From CANGYM01 sp044372405 (GTDB lineage: Bacteria > Pseudomonadota > Alphaproteobacteria > JAJTHO01 > CANGYM01), in NCBI GenBank assembly GCA_044372405.1, contig JBILRW010000006.1, positions 1-61,912 on the forward strand: a DNA stretch of 61,912 bases, written 5' to 3'. Numbering within the stretch: position 1 is the first letter of the stretch; each line of letters opens with the position of its first letter. A model generated the notes under the pieces. It did not search any database and was not told the DNA's origin. It was given only the letters and a program-made list of their open reading frames with translations. Position numbers and translations under genes: made by a program. Positions 48,930 to 57,130 of this stretch are shown in pieces.

Positions 48930-49781
48930 ATGAAAGCAATCAATGAGATTAGGATTGCTTTGTCTTCTGTTTGGTGCTTTAATAACGGTGAACCTATGGC
49001 TTTGGAAGCGCAGAAAAAAAGGGAATTTTTCTTTGAGGACACGTCCGCCGAAGACGTGATGCCCAGAACAACACTTTATTATCAACCGGTGGTGGATTCG
49101 TTGACCTCTCAGGTGATGTTCTGTGAATCCTTGTTGCGTTTTTTGGGTCCAAAAGACGGGGAAATTATGGCACCCGCGGCCTTTATTCAAAAGGCCGAAA
49201 CAGACGGCTCCATTGCCTCCCTGGATGCCGATGTTTTATCACGGGTTTTTCAGGCCTTGGCATCAGGTCCCTCTTTGGTGTTAAGTTTGAATGTTTCGTG
49301 CCACTCTTTGGAAGGATCGCTGTGGTCCGAGCGTTTTTATGAAGGGGCCAGGTCCTTTCCCAAGGTTCTTTCCCGAATGATTATTGAGATCACAGAGACC
49401 TGTCATTTTTCTTTATCCCAGGGGGCGTCGGCATTTCTTAAGGATGCCCAGTCTATGGGGGCCCGTTTGGCGCTGGATGATGTGGACGAGGTGTCCCTGT
49501 CTTGCCTTAAAAATCATATAAAAACATCTATTTTTTCTGTGGATTATATCAAAATCAGCCGTCACTTGACCATGTCTTTGGTGGAAAGCCCCTATCATCA
49601 CCGTAAATTTTCAGACTTATTATCCCTGGCCCGCGATCATGGCATTGCGGCCATTGTGGAGGGCGTGGAAACAAAACGGCATTGCGATGCGCTCTGTGCT
49701 CAGGGTGTTTCTTTACAACAGGGCTATTACTGGGGACATCCATCGCCTGTTCCTTTCGTTAAAAGCACCTTGCCTGTTTAA
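48930..49781 (+). CDS. degenerate EAL-domain protein
   Basis: A 283-aa protein with the EAL fold of cyclic-di-GMP phosphodiesterases. The EAL motif is CESLLRF, and LNVS and IEITET are kept. The metal motif DDFGTG is replaced by DDVDEV, the KxD motif reads IKIS, and EGVET and QGYYWGHP are present. Loss of the DD-motif glycine and the KxD Asp argues against catalysis, so it may sense c-di-GMP or be inert. Residue 23 (ATG at 48996) is an alternative start, since the 48930 ATG follows the MITE at once. Confidence 0.8.
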   Translation: MKAINEIRIALSSVWCFNNGEPMALEAQKKREFFFEDTSAEDVMPRTTLYYQPVVDSLTSQVMFCESLLRFLGPKDGEIMAPAAFIQKAETDGSIASLDADVLSRVFQALASGPSLVLSLNVSCHSLEGSLWSERFYEGARSFPKVLSRMIIEITETCHFSLSQGASAFLKDAQSMGARLALDDVDEVSLSCLKNHIKTSIFSVDYIKISRHLTMSLVESPYHHRKFSDLLSLARDHGIAAIVEGVETKRHCDALCAQGVSLQQGYYWGHPSPVPFVKSTLPV

Positions 49782-49786
49782 ATCTC

Positions 49787-49972
49787 TGTGGATAACCCTG
49801 TGGATAACTTAGAGAGCCTTGAGAACCCAGGACTTTAAAATCAGCCCTTGGTTTTATAGGGTTTTTAAGAAAAAGTCGTTAAGTCGTTGTTTATTAAGCA
49901 ATAAGAAAACGATCTTTTTTTATCAAGTTGCATCTTTCGCGGGTTTAACTGGGTTTTCCAGGGTGTGGATAA
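49787..49972. other. three perfect DnaA boxes in an AT-rich region (origin candidate)
   Basis: TGTGGATAA, the reverse of the consensus DnaA box TTATCCACA, occurs at 49787-49795, 49799-49807 and 49964-49972. The first two are 3 nt apart, all in the same orientation. The stretch between (about 49830-49925) is AT-rich with runs such as TTTATTAAGCAATAAG. By chance about half a copy would be expected in 62 kb. It could be the replication origin or a DnaA-titrating site. No parAB, hemE or gidA is next to it. Confidence 0.5.
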
Positions 49973-50534
49973 CCTGTGCGTTTTTTTCACCAAACAGGGC
50001 CTGGAGTTTGGGTAGCTCAGTCTGTTCCAGGGCGAGATGATGGCCTTCGATGGCCTGGATCATCGTTTTCAGGGGGGGGATTTGGTCTGATGAAAAGGGG
50101 CTAAGCACGTAATCATGGACCTGGGTTTTATGCTCTGGCCGTCCGATCCCCATACGCACGCGCAGGTAATCAGGGCCGATGACGCGATCCAGATCTCTTA
50201 ACCCATTATGCCCCCCGTGGCCGCCGCCGATTTTAATTTTGATTTTCCCCAGCGGAAGATCTAAATCATCATGAAAAACAACAATATCTTCCGGTGTTTT
50301 TTTGTAAAAACTCAGAATTTCACCCACGGCCAGGCCAGAACGATTCATATAGGTTTGGGGTTTGACCAGAAACAATCCGTGGGGGGTTTTGCGAATCAGG
50401 CTGTGATGTTTGGTTTGCCAGGGTGGGGCTTTCAGGGAAGCATGGAGAGCATCCACGGCCATCATCCCCACATTATGGCGATGCAGAGCATATGCTGACG
50501 TGGGATTGCCAAGTCCGATAAAAACAGAGCGCAT
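49923..50534 (-). CDS. pth: peptidyl-tRNA hydrolase Pth
   Basis: The enzyme recycles tRNA from stalled peptidyl-tRNA. The 203-aa protein starts MRSVFIGLGNPTSAYALHRH (with the catalytic His in RHNVG), has KPQTYMNRSG, HDDLDLPLGK and GGGHGGHNGLRD, and ends in a lysine-rich tail. The ATG at 50534 is the family start; a frame open farther upstream is unlikely to be used. It is divergent from prs. Its C-terminus overlaps the third DnaA box, which lies inside the coding sequence. Confidence 0.95.
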   Translation of the reverse strand: MRSVFIGLGNPTSAYALHRHNVGMMAVDALHASLKAPPWQTKHHSLIRKTPHGLFLVKPQTYMNRSGLAVGEILSFYKKTPEDIVVFHDDLDLPLGKIKIKIGGGHGGHNGLRDLDRVIGPDYLRVRMGIGRPEHKTQVHDYVLSPFSSDQIPPLKTMIQAIEGHHLALEQTELPKLQALFGEKNAQVIHTLENPVKPAKDAT

Positions 50535-50613
50535 GATTTTGAAAAACAGGGATTTACATTTGGACTCAATTTGGTATAAACGGTCCCCTTTGGCAAGACT
50601 TAACCTAAGCCCC

Positions 50614-51558
50614 ATGAAAATTTTAACCTGCAATGCGAATCGACCCTTGGCGGAGAGCATCTCTTCGATTCTGGGCGTGCCCTTGACGGCGGCGTCGGTG
50701 AAGCGGTTTTCGGACATGGAAATTTTTGTGGAAATTCACGAAAATGTTCGGGGGCAGGATGTTTTTGTCATCCAGCCGACCTCTTACCCCGCCAATGATC
50801 ATTTGATGGAGCTTCTGGTAAGCATCGATGCCCTGCATCGGGGATCGGCGCGGCGAGTAACGGCGGTGATTCCCTATTTCGGGTATGCCCGTCAGGACCG
50901 GAAATCAGGGCCCCGCACGCCTATTTCTGCCAAGCTGGTGGCAAACCTCATTACCGTTGCCGGGGCCAGCCGTGTTTTGACCCTGGATTTGCATGCGGGC
51001 CAGATTCAGGGATTTTTTGATATTCCCACCGATAATCTGTACGGCGCGCCGGTTTTTGTTGAGGATATTCAGCGGACCTTTGCGGGCCGGTCGCCTGTGA
51101 TTATTTCGCCTGATGTGGGCGGCGTCATGCGGGCCCGGGCCATTGCCAAGCGTCTGGGTGTGGATCTGGCCATCATTGACAAACGCCGGGAAAAGGCCGG
51201 TACGTCCGAGGTTATGAACATTATCGGTGAGATTCGCAATCGGGATTGTATCCTGGTGGATGATATTGTGGATTCGGCCGGCACCCTGTGCAACGCCGCC
51301 GTGGCCCTGATGAATCAAGGGGCCCGGAGTGTTTCGGCCTATGTGACCCACGGTGTCCTTTCGGGGGGTGCGGTGGCGCGGGTCATGCAATCTCCCCTTG
51401 AAAATTTGGTGATAACCGATAGTATTGTTGCCACCGATGATGTGAGTCACGCGGCAAAAATTCGTCAATTAACCATTGCCCCCCTGTTGTCCGAGGCCAT
51501 GGTGCGTATTGCAGAAGATCGTTCCGTATCCAGTTTATTTGAAGGAGTTAAATCATGA
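50614..51558 (+). CDS. prs: ribose-phosphate pyrophosphokinase Prs
   Basis: Makes PRPP, the precursor of nucleotides, histidine and NAD. The 314-residue protein begins MKILTCNANRPLAESISSIL. It has FSDMEIFVEIHENVRGQDVF, the flexible loop with GYARQDRK, and the PRPP-binding motif CILVDDIVDSAGTL. The ATG at 50614 matches the family; the longer open frame lies on the pth antisense strand. It overlaps rplY by 4 nt, so they share a transcript. Confidence 0.96.
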   Translation: MKILTCNANRPLAESISSILGVPLTAASVKRFSDMEIFVEIHENVRGQDVFVIQPTSYPANDHLMELLVSIDALHRGSARRVTAVIPYFGYARQDRKSGPRTPISAKLVANLITVAGASRVLTLDLHAGQIQGFFDIPTDNLYGAPVFVEDIQRTFAGRSPVIISPDVGGVMRARAIAKRLGVDLAIIDKRREKAGTSEVMNIIGEIRNRDCILVDDIVDSAGTLCNAAVALMNQGARSVSAYVTHGVLSGGAVARVMQSPLENLVITDSIVATDDVSHAAKIRQLTIAPLLSEAMVRIAEDRSVSSLFEGVKS

Positions 51559-52163
51559 GTTCATCCGCCACCACCGCCCGCACCATTCCCGTGACCACCC
51601 GTACCGAAACGGGGAAAAACGCCATGTATCGCCTGCGCACCACGGGCCGTGTCCCCGGTGTGATTTATGGCGGCGGCGCGGACAATATCAATTTTTCCCT
51701 GGATGCCCGTGATTTGATGCGGGGATTGCACAACGAATCCTTTTATGCCTCCATCTACGAATTGACCCCTGAGCAAGGCCCCCCCATTCGGGTGCTGCCC
51801 AAGGCCGTTCAGTTCCACCGCGTGACGGATCGTCCCCTCCACGTGGATTTCCTGCGCGTCACGGACAAAACGAAAATTAAGGTCTCCGTCCCCGTTCACT
51901 TGCTGAATACCGATAAAGCTAAGGGCCTGAAAGCCGGTGGGGTCCTGAACATCGTCAGTCACACCGTGGAGGTTCTGTGTTACGCCAGCAAAATCCCCTC
52001 ACACTTTGAAATTGACTTGCTGAATGCCAAAATTGGGGACGCCATTAAAGCCAGCGCCCTGCCCCTGCCCGACGGCGTGACCTTCACCATCACCGACCGT
52101 GATTTCACCCTGGCCACCATCGTGGCCCCGAAGAGCGGAACCGCGGAAGAGGCGGCGGAGTGA
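51555..52163 (+). CDS. rplY: 50S ribosomal protein L25/Ctc
   Basis: A 5S rRNA-binding protein in the two-domain Ctc form (202 aa). The N-terminal L25 domain has TRTETGKNAMYRLRTTGRVP, and the TL5-type beta C-terminal domain follows (PVHLLNTDKAKGLKAGGVLN). It is the second gene of prs-rplY, with a 4-nt overlap. Short CAGGTAAC repeats follow the stop. Confidence 0.95.
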   Translation: MSSSATTARTIPVTTRTETGKNAMYRLRTTGRVPGVIYGGGADNINFSLDARDLMRGLHNESFYASIYELTPEQGPPIRVLPKAVQFHRVTDRPLHVDFLRVTDKTKIKVSVPVHLLNTDKAKGLKAGGVLNIVSHTVEVLCYASKIPSHFEIDLLNAKIGDAIKASALPLPDGVTFTITDRDFTLATIVAPKSGTAEEAAE

Positions 52164-52164
52164 T

Positions 52165-52195
52165 CAGGTAACAAGTGACGGGTTGCAGGTGACAG
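52165..52195. repeat. short CAGGTAACAAGTGACGGG repeats
   Basis: Imperfect CAGGTAAC / CAGGTGACAGG units directly after rplY, the same motif as at 29404, 35033 and 53549. Confidence 0.45.
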
Positions 52196-52205
52196 GAATA
52201 AAAAA

Positions 52206-52223
52206 AGAGGCCGGGTGGCCTCT
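52206..52223 (-). terminator. terminator of the 115-aa gene
   Basis: A 7-bp perfect stem AGAGGCC/GGCCTCT with an ACCC loop, followed on the minus strand by a run of seven T residues. It is a strong intrinsic terminator for the minus-strand gene. On the plus strand it lacks a T tract and would be weaker for rplY. Confidence 0.75.
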
Positions 52224-52229
52224 CCCAGT

Positions 52230-52577
52230 TTATTGTTTTGCAACAAGATTTACAGTTATTGTTTTTGTTGCATAGATTTCCGGGTCGATCTCTAAACACC
52301 GCCCCTGAATAATCAGGGCCTCCGAATTAACTAAAGAGTCAAATTTTCCTTTGAAGGGATCATCGGGCTGGGCTTGGGATTTTGATTGTATCCATGTTGC
52401 CTGTGAGGTATCACGTGCCCGGATGCCCAGAAGCCTGACCCTGTAACGAAACACCCCCCAATGGATGGTGATTGTTATCATTGAACAGTATGTGAGGACC
52501 TCAGAGAGGGCCTTCACTAGCTCTTGATTTGGCGTACTGCGTTTGCAGTCGCCTTTCCAAAGCATTATTTCAGACAT
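52230..52577 (-). CDS. hypothetical protein, 115 aa
   Basis: Not recognised. From the ATG at 52577 (MSEIMLWKGDCKRSTPNQEL) the protein is soluble with mixed strands and helices and no obvious motif. A longer reading back to 52667 would translate the GCCGT tandem repeat as RHGTARHG, which is implausible. No ribosome binding site was seen, but a strong terminator follows, which supports expression. It lies divergent from the zeta-toxin-like gene. Confidence 0.5.
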   Translation of the reverse strand: MSEIMLWKGDCKRSTPNQELVKALSEVLTYCSMITITIHWGVFRYRVRLLGIRARDTSQATWIQSKSQAQPDDPFKGKFDSLVNSEALIIQGRCLEIDPEIYATKTITVNLVAKQ

Positions 52578-52625
52578 ACGTAAAAAAAGATCGTTTGATC
52601 TTTGAGCTTTGTACCCACACATTAT

Positions 52626-52655
52626 GCCGTGCCGTGCCGTGCCGTGCCGTGCCGT
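52626..52655. repeat. (GCCGT)6 microsatellite
   Basis: Six perfect tandem copies of a 5-bp unit. They are immediately followed by the TGTGA-type palindrome at 52653-52668. Slippage here could vary the distance between divergent promoters. Confidence 0.85.
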
Positions 52656-52668
52656 GACATTTGTCACA
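52653..52668. promoter_or_regulatory. CGTGACATTTGTCACA palindromic site
   Basis: One mismatch from the perfect copy at 36713, with the same CATTTG centre. It lies about 85 nt before the zeta-toxin-like gene, adjoining the GCCGT repeats. Confidence 0.4.
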
Positions 52669-52752
52669 TTTTTGGGGCTTCAAAAAAATATTTTTTTGCG
52701 TCGCGGGGTGGGCTGGGATAGTGTTTTCTGGTGAAGGGTTAGGGTTAGGGCG

Positions 52753-53355
52753 ATGGTGAAGGAAGTGCCGGAAATTATTGTCATCGCGGGCATTAATGGA
52801 TCGGGGAAAACGACCTTTGCGCAGTCGGTTCTGCCCATGATGGGGATTCATCATTTTGTGAATGCCGACAATATCGCCAGGGGCCTGAATCCCCTGGATG
52901 TGTCCCATGTGGATATTCATGCCAGTCGTCTGATGCTGAGGACCTTGCATGATTTGATTGGGGAGAGGCGCAGTTTTGCCTTTGAAACAACGCTATCGGG
53001 AAAGGGGTATCTGAGATTGCTGGCCCAGTGCCGTGATTTTGGGTATCAAGTCCGGCTGATTTATTTGTGGTTACCCGATGTGGCGACCGCCTGTTCCCGA
53101 ATCAAAAAACGGGTTTTGCAGGGGGGGCACGACATACCCCCAAAAACAGTCGCGCGGCGGTTTACCAAGAGTTTGCATTATTTGCTATCGGACTATGTCC
53201 ATGTTGTTGATAGAATTGAGATTATCGATTATAATGATGTCAATTATCCCGAGCTTATTGCCGTTTATCACAATCAACAGTGGTGTATTAAGGAGCCTCT
53301 AAGATGGCAACAGATCCAAACGACGATTGGCAAGAACGCTTCGAAGCAGCCCTAA
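52753..53355 (+). CDS. zeta-toxin-like P-loop kinase
   Basis: A 200-aa protein of the zeta-toxin / AAA kinase-like group. It has the Walker A AGINGSGKTTFAQS near residues 12-25, FVNADNIARGLNP (substrate Asp), an Arg-containing motif GERRSFAFETTLSG, and LWLPDVATACSRIKKRV with RFTKSLHYL downstream. Zeta toxins phosphorylate UDP-N-acetylglucosamine; whether this one does is not shown. A small partner gene overlaps its end by 52 nt, as in toxin-antitoxin pairs. Confidence 0.78.
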   Translation: MVKEVPEIIVIAGINGSGKTTFAQSVLPMMGIHHFVNADNIARGLNPLDVSHVDIHASRLMLRTLHDLIGERRSFAFETTLSGKGYLRLLAQCRDFGYQVRLIYLWLPDVATACSRIKKRVLQGGHDIPPKTVARRFTKSLHYLLSDYVHVVDRIEIIDYNDVNYPELIAVYHNQQWCIKEPLRWQQIQTTIGKNASKQP

Positions 53356-53546
53356 AAAAAGCAGGCCCGATCATCGCCGAAAACATCCTTAAGGACTCTC
53401 AGCGTTATGGAACGCCGTTGATTATTATGCATAAAACAGATGGAACGATTTTTTTGAATCCCTATACCTTTGAGCGCATCAAAGCGGAGGATTTCGAAAA
53501 ACCCATTCCCTATCCCTTGCCAACACAAATTCCGGATGGGGTTTAA
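53304..53546 (+). CDS. partner of the zeta-like kinase, 80 aa
   Basis: A short acidic protein with the conserved-looking block MHKTDGTIFLNPYTFE, seen in proteins paired with zeta-like kinases. It overlaps the kinase end by 52 nt and has AAGGAG about 8 nt before its ATG, so it is translated on its own signal. It may be the antitoxin. A bidirectional terminator follows. No domain name can be assigned. Confidence 0.6.
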   Translation: MATDPNDDWQERFEAALKKAGPIIAENILKDSQRYGTPLIIMHKTDGTIFLNPYTFERIKAEDFEKPIPYPLPTQIPDGV

Positions 53547-53557
53547 GTCAGGTGACA

Positions 53558-53603
53558 GGGATAAAAAAGAGAAGCGGCAGGGTTGGCCCTCTCTTTTTAT
53601 CCC
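53558..53603. terminator. bidirectional terminator between the kinase pair and bamA
   Basis: A 14-15 bp inverted repeat (GGGATAAAAAAGAGA with TCTCTTTTTATCCC) carries A/T runs on both arms. It lies between the 80-aa gene and the bamA stop, so it can end both transcripts. A CAGGTGACAGG unit overlaps its left arm. Confidence 0.75.
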
Positions 53604-53610
53604 AAAATTC

Positions 53611-55884
53611 CTAAAACTGCGTGCCAAAGCTAAAGCGGAAGCGATCCTCTTGGTCGTAATCTTCTTTGGCAAAGGGAATGGCGTAATCCACACTGACGGG
53701 ACCAAAGGGAGAACGCCAGGCCAAGCCCAACCCGCCCGATGCCCGAATGCTGTTGTCGTCCTGAACGTCGGGACCTTCATCGACAGGATCCGACAGGACA
53801 CCTGCATCCACAAAGGTAAGACCGCTCAGGCCCAATTCTTCAGGCAATCCCAAAGGAAAACGTAATTCTGCCGACGTACGCGCATAAAATTGTCCACCCA
53901 AGGCATCCTCCTGCGGTGAACGATCCCGGGGGCCCACACCGGCCAATTCAAAACCACGCAGCCGCGCGCCGCCCAAAAAGAAACGATCGTTAATACGAAC
54001 ATCACCACCCGAATAATCAAAGACATAGCCGGTATCGCCCTCGGTGCTCAAAACCCAGTCTTTTTCGTAAATAGGCCAATATTTTGTTCCCCCAACTTCG
54101 TTACGCAAATAATCAACGTCGCCACCAACACCGGCAAAGTTGGCTTCGTAATAGGTCACATAGCCTTCGCTGGGCTCGATCCGATTATCCCGCTTATCAT
54201 AGGTAAACCGTGTACCAACACCCGAGGTCAAAAACGTCCCTTCCTGATCTTTAATGAATCTCGAAGCATTTTCATCCACATTGCTGATTTTCACGTTGTT
54301 GGCGTAATAAAAAACACGCTGGGTAAAATCAGGACCCAAATCGAAACCCAAGGTGGCACGGCCCCCTAAGCGGTCTTCGTCATAGGAACTTTCGTCCTGA
54401 AAATCCCGAACCAATTTCTGAAAATCAAGGCCACCATACAGTTTTCGATCCAGGAAATAAGGATCGGAAATCCCCAAATCCACCTGTTGACGTTTGCCGG
54501 ACAACGATGTTGAGGCCCGAACATCCTGGCCACGTCCCAAAAAGTTGCGCTCTCTCAAACGAATATCCGCCAACAGGGACTCCGTGGATGAAAACCCAGC
54601 CCCCAGAGAAAGCTCCCCCGTAGGTTGCTCCACAATTTCAATATTAATGATGCTTTGATCCGGCGTTGAACCCTCTTTAACATCAAATTTCACGGTTTTG
54701 AAAAACCCCAGATTCCGGATGTTTTTTTCGGATTCTCTAATTTTAACAGCATTATAGGGATCACCCTCGGCAATGGCGAGCTCCCGACGAACCACTTTAT
54801 CCAGGGTTCTGACGTTTCCGACGATATTAATCTGCTCAATATAAACGCGGCGGCCCTCTTTGATGTTAAAGGTCACATCAACAATACCCTCATTGGTCTC
54901 TTTGTTGATATCTCGGGGGGTGTACAACGGCTCAATATCCACAAAGGCATAGCCGCGCTCCCCCAGGAAATCCACCAGGGCTGATTCTGTCGCATCAATT
55001 TTTTTCTGACTGAAATAATCCCCGGATTCAAAGGTCACATGGGGCTTCAGATCCTCTGGGGAGATGTCTTTAAAGGCGTTTTTAAAATCAATGTTGCCCA
55101 CTTGATAGCGAACGCCCTCTTCAACAAAAAACGTCAACGAAAAACTTTTCATATCTTTGGACAGCTCGGCATCCACAGAGGTGACCCGAAAATCCATAAA
55201 CCCATTGTTGCGGTAATGTTGGGTCAGCTGTTGTTCATCATATGTGACCAAATCGGGGTCATAAATATCGGTACTGGATAAAAACTGATACCACGCCGAT
55301 TCCCGGGAGGTAATCACAGAACGGAGGGTGTCCTGGCTAAAAAAACGATTCCCTACGAAATTAATCCGGCGAATCATGGTTTTTTTGCCTTCGTTGAAGG
55401 TTAGAACGAGATCAACCCGATTCTGATCCTTTTTCACATAGTCTGCCTCGATCTTCGCGCCATAAAATCCCTTACGCTGATAAAGTTTGGTCAAACGATC
55501 CACGTCTTGCTTCACTTTATCGGCCGTCACAACATCCCGGGACTTTAGGGTGATTTCTTGTTTAATGATATCATCGGACAGCTCTTCGTTGCCCTCAAAA
55601 ACAACTTCATTCAAAATGGGATTTTCGGCAACCACCACCCTGATGGCACCCTGATCATCCTTAATTTTCACATCAGAAAAAAGGCCGGTTTCGTAAAGCT
55701 CTTTCAGTGCCCTATCCAAATCAGCCTGGGTAAAGGATTGACCGGCCTGCAGGGGGACATAGGCCCGAATGGTGGATTCCTGAATGCGTTCGTTGCCTTT
55801 CACTTCGATGGATTTAACAGACCCGGCAAAAGCGGCAGACTGAAAAAATCCCATCAAAAAAAGAAAGCATAAAACAAAACGCAC
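53611..55884 (-). CDS. bamA: outer membrane assembly factor BamA
   Basis: The central component of the BAM complex that inserts beta-barrel proteins in the outer membrane. The 757-aa protein starts at a GTG (RFVLCFLFLMGFFQSAAFAG signal peptide). Five POTRA domains follow (first at SVKSIEVKGNERIQESTIRA), and a C-terminal barrel ends in the beta-signal FGTQF. GGGGGT precedes the GTG at 55884; a TTG 57 nt upstream is a poor alternative. It follows rseP by about 130 nt in the usual order. Confidence 0.95.
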   Translation of the reverse strand: MRFVLCFLFLMGFFQSAAFAGSVKSIEVKGNERIQESTIRAYVPLQAGQSFTQADLDRALKELYETGLFSDVKIKDDQGAIRVVVAENPILNEVVFEGNEELSDDIIKQEITLKSRDVVTADKVKQDVDRLTKLYQRKGFYGAKIEADYVKKDQNRVDLVLTFNEGKKTMIRRINFVGNRFFSQDTLRSVITSRESAWYQFLSSTDIYDPDLVTYDEQQLTQHYRNNGFMDFRVTSVDAELSKDMKSFSLTFFVEEGVRYQVGNIDFKNAFKDISPEDLKPHVTFESGDYFSQKKIDATESALVDFLGERGYAFVDIEPLYTPRDINKETNEGIVDVTFNIKEGRRVYIEQINIVGNVRTLDKVVRRELAIAEGDPYNAVKIRESEKNIRNLGFFKTVKFDVKEGSTPDQSIINIEIVEQPTGELSLGAGFSSTESLLADIRLRERNFLGRGQDVRASTSLSGKRQQVDLGISDPYFLDRKLYGGLDFQKLVRDFQDESSYDEDRLGGRATLGFDLGPDFTQRVFYYANNVKISNVDENASRFIKDQEGTFLTSGVGTRFTYDKRDNRIEPSEGYVTYYEANFAGVGGDVDYLRNEVGGTKYWPIYEKDWVLSTEGDTGYVFDYSGGDVRINDRFFLGGARLRGFELAGVGPRDRSPQEDALGGQFYARTSAELRFPLGLPEELGLSGLTFVDAGVLSDPVDEGPDVQDDNSIRASGGLGLAWRSPFGPVSVDYAIPFAKEDYDQEDRFRFSFGTQF

Positions 55885-56017
55885 AGGCGACCCCCAAAAA
55901 CCACATTCTCTTGTGGTTTTGTGTAACACTGGTAGGCACAAGGGTCTACCCGGAAAATGCCTTCCGTCAATATAAACTCAGGTCTGTTGCCGTTGCATCA
56001 CACCTGGCCAAAAAACA

Positions 56018-57124
56018 TTATCCCGCCTGCAGAATCCTCTGGATATCGTGCCATGTCACCGTCACCACCAGCATCAAAATCATGGCGACACCGGCAAACG
56101 ATCCGATTTCTTGGGCTCTTTGGGGCAGCGGCTTTCCCAAAATAGCCTCAAAAAAGTAAAACACCAGATGTCCCCCATCCAGGGCAGGAACGGGCAATAA
56201 ATTGATCAAACCCAAACTGATGGACAAATGGGCGGCGAAAATGACCAAAGCGATGATCCCCTGCTCCCCCACCTTTTCCGAAATACGGTAAATTTGAACG
56301 GGGCCTCCGAGTTCCTTAACCGACCTTACGCCGGTGATGGTTTGCCACAGCCCCGTCATCGTTCCGGTAATAATGGACCAGGTATCCCGAAACGCCGCAG
56401 GAATCGCCCGATGCAACGGCAAATCACGCAGGGCCGTTTCATTGGTGGAAATCCCCAGTAAAGCGATCTGGGTTTTCTGTCCAAAATTATCCTTAATCTC
56501 CTCCCTGCGGGGATGAATGGCCACGGTGCTTTGAATGCCTTGACGTTCAAACACAATCTGCATGGGATCGTCACGATCATAAAAACGCGTCATATTTTGA
56601 ATGTCTGAAAAACTTTCCATGGCTTTTCCGTTGATGGAAAGAATGCGATCCCCCACCTGAAGATACCCCTTCGCCGCTGAATCCTCGGTAAAATCCCCCA
56701 CCACAGGGGGGGCATAAACCTGGCCCAACGTGGCGTAAACAATCACAAACACCACAATGGCAAACAAAAAATTCGCCGCGGGCCCGGCGGCCACCACAGC
56801 GGCGCGCTGGTGAAGTTTTTTGTACGGAAAGGCGACCTTTTTTTCCTCCTCCGTCATGGTATCATCCATGCCGATGGGGGCGCTGGCAACATTTGTATCG
56901 CCAAACATCTTCACATAGCCCCCAAAAGGAATCAGGGATATTTTCCAATGGGTGCCGTTTTTATTGCGCCAGCCGTAAATTTCCGGGCCAAAACCGATGG
57001 AAAAAACCTCAACCCGCACCCCATTCATACGGGCGACAACATAGTGCCCCAGTTCATGCACATAAATCAGGGATGTGAGAACCAAAATAAAGGCAACCGC
57101 ATCATATTGCAGCAAAAAGTCCAT
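56018..57124 (-). CDS. rseP: site-2 protease RseP (M50 metallopeptidase)
   Basis: An integral membrane zinc protease that clears cleaved signal or anti-sigma peptides. The 368-aa protein starts MDFLLQYDAVAFILVLTSLI, with the HELGH motif at residues 23-27, the PDZ domain (GDRILSINGKAMESF) and LDGGH, which carries the third zinc ligand. Membrane segments flank both motifs. It lies 6 nt after dxr, with a weak ribosome binding site. No sigma-E/RseA pair is nearby, so its substrate is unknown. Confidence 0.95.
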   Translation of the reverse strand: MDFLLQYDAVAFILVLTSLIYVHELGHYVVARMNGVRVEVFSIGFGPEIYGWRNKNGTHWKISLIPFGGYVKMFGDTNVASAPIGMDDTMTEEEKKVAFPYKKLHQRAAVVAAGPAANFLFAIVVFVIVYATLGQVYAPPVVGDFTEDSAAKGYLQVGDRILSINGKAMESFSDIQNMTRFYDRDDPMQIVFERQGIQSTVAIHPRREEIKDNFGQKTQIALLGISTNETALRDLPLHRAIPAAFRDTWSIITGTMTGLWQTITGVRSVKELGGPVQIYRISEKVGEQGIIALVIFAAHLSISLGLINLLPVPALDGGHLVFYFFEAILGKPLPQRAQEIGSFAGVAMILMLVVTVTWHDIQRILQAG

Positions 57125-57130
57125 AAAGGA

